DNA from: Platycnemis pennipes
Taxonomy: Eukaryota > Arthropoda > Insecta > Odonata > Platycnemididae
DNA length: 64,000 nt
NCBI GenBank assembly: GCA_933228895.1
Contig: OW121851.1
Coordinates: forward strand, 131,673,624 to 131,737,623
Direction of reading: 5' to 3'
Position numbers and translations under genes: made by a program
The notes under the pieces: generated by a model
Database searches by the model: none
Seen by the model: the letters and a program-made list of their open reading frames with translations, nothing else
Told to the model about the DNA's origin: nothing
Shown here: positions 60,311-64,000 of the stretch, in pieces
How positions within the stretch are numbered: position 1 is the first letter of the stretch
How the letters are laid out: the number at the start of each line of letters is the position of its first letter

Positions 60311-60384
60311 TTTTAAACCGGGACTCGAACCCGGAACTCCCTGATTTCCGGCCAGGGGCTTTACCGCTTAAGCTACCACTGCTT
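60311..60384 (-). tRNA. tRNA-like sequence (SINE head or tRNA pseudogene)
   Basis: On the minus strand there is an A box (TAGCTTAAGCGGT, 60,375-60,363) and a perfect B box (GGTTCGAGTCC, 60,331-60,321). The D stem (GCTT/AAGC), anticodon stem (CCTGG/TCAGG) with a 7-base loop CCGGAAA, and T stem (CCGGG/CCCGG) all pair. The loop would give anticodon GGA, but position 33 is C in place of the near-universal U. The acceptor stem does not pair (GCAGTGG against TTTAAAA). It is therefore not a standard working tRNA. A tRNA-derived SINE head or pseudogene is most likely. Confidence 0.5.
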
Positions 60385-60399
60385 AATCCTCTCCATGTG

Positions 60400-60627
60400 G
60401 AACTCTATTGCCGGTCAAGGTGGATTTATTCTTTGAGGAAAATCTGTTGTATTTCATGCCAACAGTTGACTTCCCTAAGATATTTGTGGCTCATTCGAAA
60501 TCGTTTTTTTAGTTAAATTGAAATCCAAAGGCTTTATATTTTTCCAATTAACTTTTAACTTAAAGTTACTCTTTTTTTGGCCAAAGCGTAGTGCTTATTT
60601 TTTCTCTCCGCGCTAAAAGCTTTTGAT
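60400..60627. other. AT-rich non-coding DNA
   Basis: Short spacer between the tRNA-like sequence and an old LINE copy. Nothing recognised. Confidence 0.45.
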
Positions 60628-61055
60628 ACAATAAGATATATATTAAGAACACCAGAGTATTATGCTAGAATCGACCAGACAAATAAGATTAGACAGTTTT
60701 TCGTACTGATAGATTCAAAATGTTATTTTTCTTCCGTTGTTACCTACTATAGTAGAACACAATAGCCACGTAGCATAGGCAGAATCCGCGACCTTTAACC
60801 GAAGTTTTTTGTACTATTTGGTTAATTTGTGTTCTTTTCAGGGTAGTTGAAATATTGCTGTAGTTTGTAGTGCATAATGCATGGATTAACAACGAATCCG
60901 TGTATTACTATGTAGGTACTAACCACGTAGCAGCATGTGACCCTATTCTGTAGCATGTCTCCATGTAGTAACCTAGTTGCTTGTCAATAGTTCTTGTTAG
61001 GTGATCTTCACCCCCTGCCTCCCACCCTCGCGGTCGCTTACTGGGTATCGCGTAG
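60628..61055 (+). mobile_element. Old CR1/Jockey-like LINE 3' end
   Basis: A decayed relative of 15,328-15,895. Shared pieces include TAGATTCAAAATGT with the flanking TTTTTCTTCC (about 60,708-60,735), aligned upstream similarity (TATTATGCTAGAATCGACCA), and the 3' end TTCACCCCCTGCC followed by CTTACTGGGTAT at about 61,006-61,050. The coding frame is lost. By eye, identity is roughly 65 percent, so this copy is older than the others. Confidence 0.6.
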
Positions 61056-61560
61056 ATTTAGATAGATGACGAATCATTTTAAGGAAGTATAGAGAGGAAC
61101 CAGGGACGGGAAGCGGCAGCAGAGGTGAATTTTTTCCGGCATGAGTAGGCTCGTTAACAATCCTGATTCATGAGCATGCCAAGGGTAGCTGGATTGGAAA
61201 AGTTTCATAATGAGAACGATCATTGGTTCATCACCGCGGGTTTCTTCGAGGTGGAGAGGGGCGGGGAAAGAAGAATGAGGGAGTTTTGATGGCGTGGGTG
61301 GAAGAGGGGAGGTCCTTGGTGAGAGGGGTCGGCGCATTCGAGATAAACGGGTAGGGGGGAGGGTGGAATGAGGGGTACAAAGGCTTAAGGGGCCGCGTGT
61401 GGATGAGATGACTGTTGGGGATATTGGGTTGATAGATGAACCTTTGGAGCGAATTAAGATGGGATTAGGGTGGTGGGGGAGGGTTAGGAGGAGGTGGATG
61501 TGGCGGGGTTGGAGCAGTCTGAGACGGAGAAAGTTGATGTATCGCGGAGAAAGTAAATGG
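61056..61560. repeat. Purine-rich G+A island
   Basis: G+A-rich on the + strand, densest at 61,245-61,390 and 61,440-61,540. Opposite bias to most islands. Open frames are Gly/Arg/Trp-rich on the + strand and Ser/Pro-rich on the - strand. Confidence 0.65.
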
Positions 61561-63140
61561 AGTTATCACGCGCCATCTGTTTGATGGGGATTGTTTGCCT
61601 AAGTGTAATATGTGCGGTTGCGGGTCGCTTGAGTTTTTGCCCCTCGACGCAGGAAGCCGCGATAATAAATGGAATCGCTTCAGCGGCAGGAATGATCTCT
61701 CCGTCTTCTAGCTGTGCGAGGTTCTCTGGTTTAAACTTTTTGCCTTCGGGAATTTTGAAAAGAAAGGAAGAATATTAAAAAAAAATATCGGAGGCAAATG
61801 AATTCTCGGAACTGTAGGCTCTGAGAGCTGGTGCACCACATTTGTTGACAAGTGTCACTTATGCGGATTGGCTCGAGTCTATTTGAGCCGAGGCATTCCA
61901 GAAAGTTGATTTGACCTCAAATTCTGATTTCATTCGGCAAATATCTTTAAATGTTCAGAAATATTTTAACAGAAATTCTATGCAAAGGCGATCTTGCTGA
62001 ACGACTGAGTACATTTCCTTTGTTTTGGTTTCACTCTGTGTTGATATCAATACCGCTTGCTGTTATCTTGATTAGTAATTTCAGATTCATACAGGCGATG
62101 CCGCTTTAAGTGTTAGTTTATCTGTACATATACTATATGTGAGAGGATATCTAAAAATTACAGACAGAATTATTGTGGTCGGCAACATTTTACTGATTAA
62201 CCATAGTCTTTAGTTATGACTACTGCCTTGTCGATCTTTTTGTGTAAACCAACATATAACCAGGGTAAATTGATGTAGGCTGTGGAATAATGGTGTACCC
62301 TGGGGCACACATAGCTGTACTAAAATACTTAGGAGTAGTAAAAATCAATTCCTACGCTGCTACCATACCTAAAATCTATGTTTAAATAATCTTAAGGAAT
62401 TCGTTATTGCGGTCGGTATTTGAAGTGAAAATTGGCAAAATAAGGTTTGATATCCGACTGTATCGCAGCACTTTAAAGGTTCTTGTAAAAGAGTTTGTTT
62501 GCAAATTCTTTTCAGTTTTTCATTTAGTCTGACATACGTTTAAAATATTTTTCATCATCAATGTGATTATATCAGCATCATTACCTCGTCTTCGGACCTT
62601 GTAAAAATCTTCATTCAACTAGTCAGTACCATTTTAGTCGACTGATGAGTTTAACTTTCTTACATGTAAAGTGGTTAAGCATTTTGAAAACATATATTTA
62701 GAGCAGCACAATGTGCTTAAAAATTACGTTTGCAGAGCGGGTAAAAAAAATTTATAAACGAATATTAATTGAGAAGAAAATAGGTTATCGACTTAATAAT
62801 AGATTCTCGGTTGTTCGCCTTCTGTCAATGTTGAGAATGCAATGCAATCTGTTTGCAATTGTTATAAGCATGGTGAAGTTATGATGCAAATATTCACATA
62901 AATTAAGTTGACGATCGACCGATGATCGGAATACCAGCGTTTGAATTTCTGCTTGTAAAAACTCCGCATCTACATTGACCAAGAGCAATAGGAGTTATAG
63001 CACCTTCTGTCACAGTGATGCTCATGAAAGTGAAAAGAATATTCTGGAGAAATCTCCGCGGGCCATTTCACTTGCAGCCATATTTTTTTTATAATCCCAT
63101 TCTAGAATTGTAGGTATCCATTTTCCCCGACGTTTTCATT
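61561..63140. other. AT-rich non-coding DNA
   Basis: A 73-codon frame (61,557-61,778) begins with a hydrophobic stretch (CLMGIVCLSVICAVAG) that could pass for a signal peptide, but nothing downstream supports a gene. No RNA gene seen. Confidence 0.4.
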
Positions 63141-63149
63141 CGTGTCGGA

Positions 63150-63990
63150 GGATAATCAATGACGTTGTCCCGTATCGCGAAGGAACGGGAGCAACCGATA
63201 GCCAGGCGCGGGGGAGCACCCCCTCCCTCTCAAGCAAAGAGTTCACGCGACATTAAGAGGTTCGCTGCCAACCCCCAACTCCTCGTCTCCCGGCGACGAA
63301 CAAAGTGCTCTGTTTACGCGCTCTTCACCCCCTCCACGCCGCCGTCTCCTACCGGCACGCACACACGCACGCACACCTGTCCCCCCTCTCCATCCACTCC
63401 TCCATAATGGATGGATTATTCAAAACCGAGCGAAAGGGAAAAGGGCGGGCGAGGGTGGCCCCCGAATGTTCCTCCAGTTCACTCCCTCCGAGGAGAAAGT
63501 GAGGTGAGCTCGCTTCCCGTTGGCAATTTCTTCTCCCCATAGGGGAAGACGCCCTCCTCACCCCCTCCTCACGTTCCCTCCCTCGGCACGGCTTTCTTTA
63601 GACTCTTCTATCTCTCTTTGCCCGACACAAGAATCGATTCTTTTTTCCCGAAAGCGTGCGCTGCAGTTCGCGTGCAAACGGCACTGGCGCGTGCAAACGT
63701 GACAAATCTGCGTTCGATCCGTCGTCGTCGTGTCCTCTCCCTCCTCGCCACCCCCCCCCCCCCCCCACCCTCTACGTGCTCTACTCTTGCCCCATACCGC
63801 CCCCCTCACGCCCACGGACCCGAATCGAATCCCTGTCCGTCGCCCAAAAAGCCTTGCCGCAGCCTAAAGCCCAGACACGGCGCGACTCTGGTACCGCCAA
63901 CACCACCAGCCTTCTTTTCCCTCCCCGCCCTCTCCAGACCCTCTCTCTCTACACTGCCGCCCGGTCGGCTTCCAACCCACTAAAACTTCC
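63150..63990. repeat. CpG-rich and pyrimidine-rich island with C16 run
   Basis: CpG-rich, mostly C+T on the + strand, with a CA-type repeat (63,357-63,377) and 16 consecutive C at 63,751-63,766. Two copies of CGCGTGCAAACG lie at 63,669-63,680 and 63,688-63,699. It could be a promoter or 5' UTR region continuing past the window. No coding frame is convincing. Confidence 0.55.
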
Positions 63991-64000
63991 ATGTCGTTTG

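Noticed and set aside
1..64000. Bacterial operons, CRISPR arrays, prophage or rRNA genes
   Set aside because: No repeat-spacer arrays, no ribosome-binding-site-led gene runs and no rRNA signatures were seen. The sequence has eukaryotic non-coding character throughout.

Overview
This is eukaryotic nuclear DNA, almost certainly from an arthropod and probably an insect, although the species cannot be named from sequence alone. The reasons are long AT-rich non-coding stretches, tRNA-derived SINE-like elements, decayed CR1/Jockey-type and RTE-type non-LTR retrotransposon pieces with insect-like C-terminal sequences, and no bacterial gene layout. No complete host protein-coding gene is visible in 64 kb. 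Nearly all open frames are short, and the longest (about 200 codons) lie in pyrimidine-rich low-complexity DNA where stop codons are scarce. The window reads best as the inside of one or more very long introns, or as intergenic DNA.

Layout. From 1 to 15 kb there is AT-rich DNA broken by pyrimidine-rich islands, three SINE-like elements (2.5, 2.9-3.26 and 8.5 kb) and a 38-bp direct repeat (7.4/8.35 kb). At 15.1-15.9 kb two 5'-truncated copies of one LINE family lie head to head. From 16 to 32 kb there are more GC/pyrimidine islands, a CpG-rich foreign-looking patch (22.8-23.4 kb) and an inverted repeat with a hammerhead-like core (27.2-27.4 kb). A 234-bp mobile repeat lies at 33.0 kb and a duplicated 170-bp repeat at 36.6 and 38.3 kb. 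At 38,948 a strong acceptor runs directly into a perfect donor, AG|GTAAGT, with a second donor 38 bases on. This is either a recursive-splicing site or a microexon on the + strand.

From 42.8 to 47.3 kb lies a transposon graveyard: a LINE fragment, three RTE fragments, a second LINE copy and the second 234-bp element. That element is inserted inside an RTE copy with an 8-bp target duplication. Two RTE copies lie in tandem and share the same target sequence. Another RTE tail with its own target duplication is at 50.4 kb. From 49.5 kb to the end are CpG-rich or polypurine/polypyrimidine islands, a candidate microexon at 53.4 kb, a tRNA-like element at 60.3 kb and an old LINE copy at 60.6 kb.

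The recurring theme is roughly 20 GC-rich pyrimidine-biased islands of 0.2-0.9 kb spaced every few kb in AT-rich DNA. More are C+T-rich on the + strand than on the - strand. Three contain mononucleotide C or G runs of exactly 16. Function of the islands is unknown. Together with the + strand splice-like signals, the bias is compatible with transcription of the + strand through this region, which is inference only.
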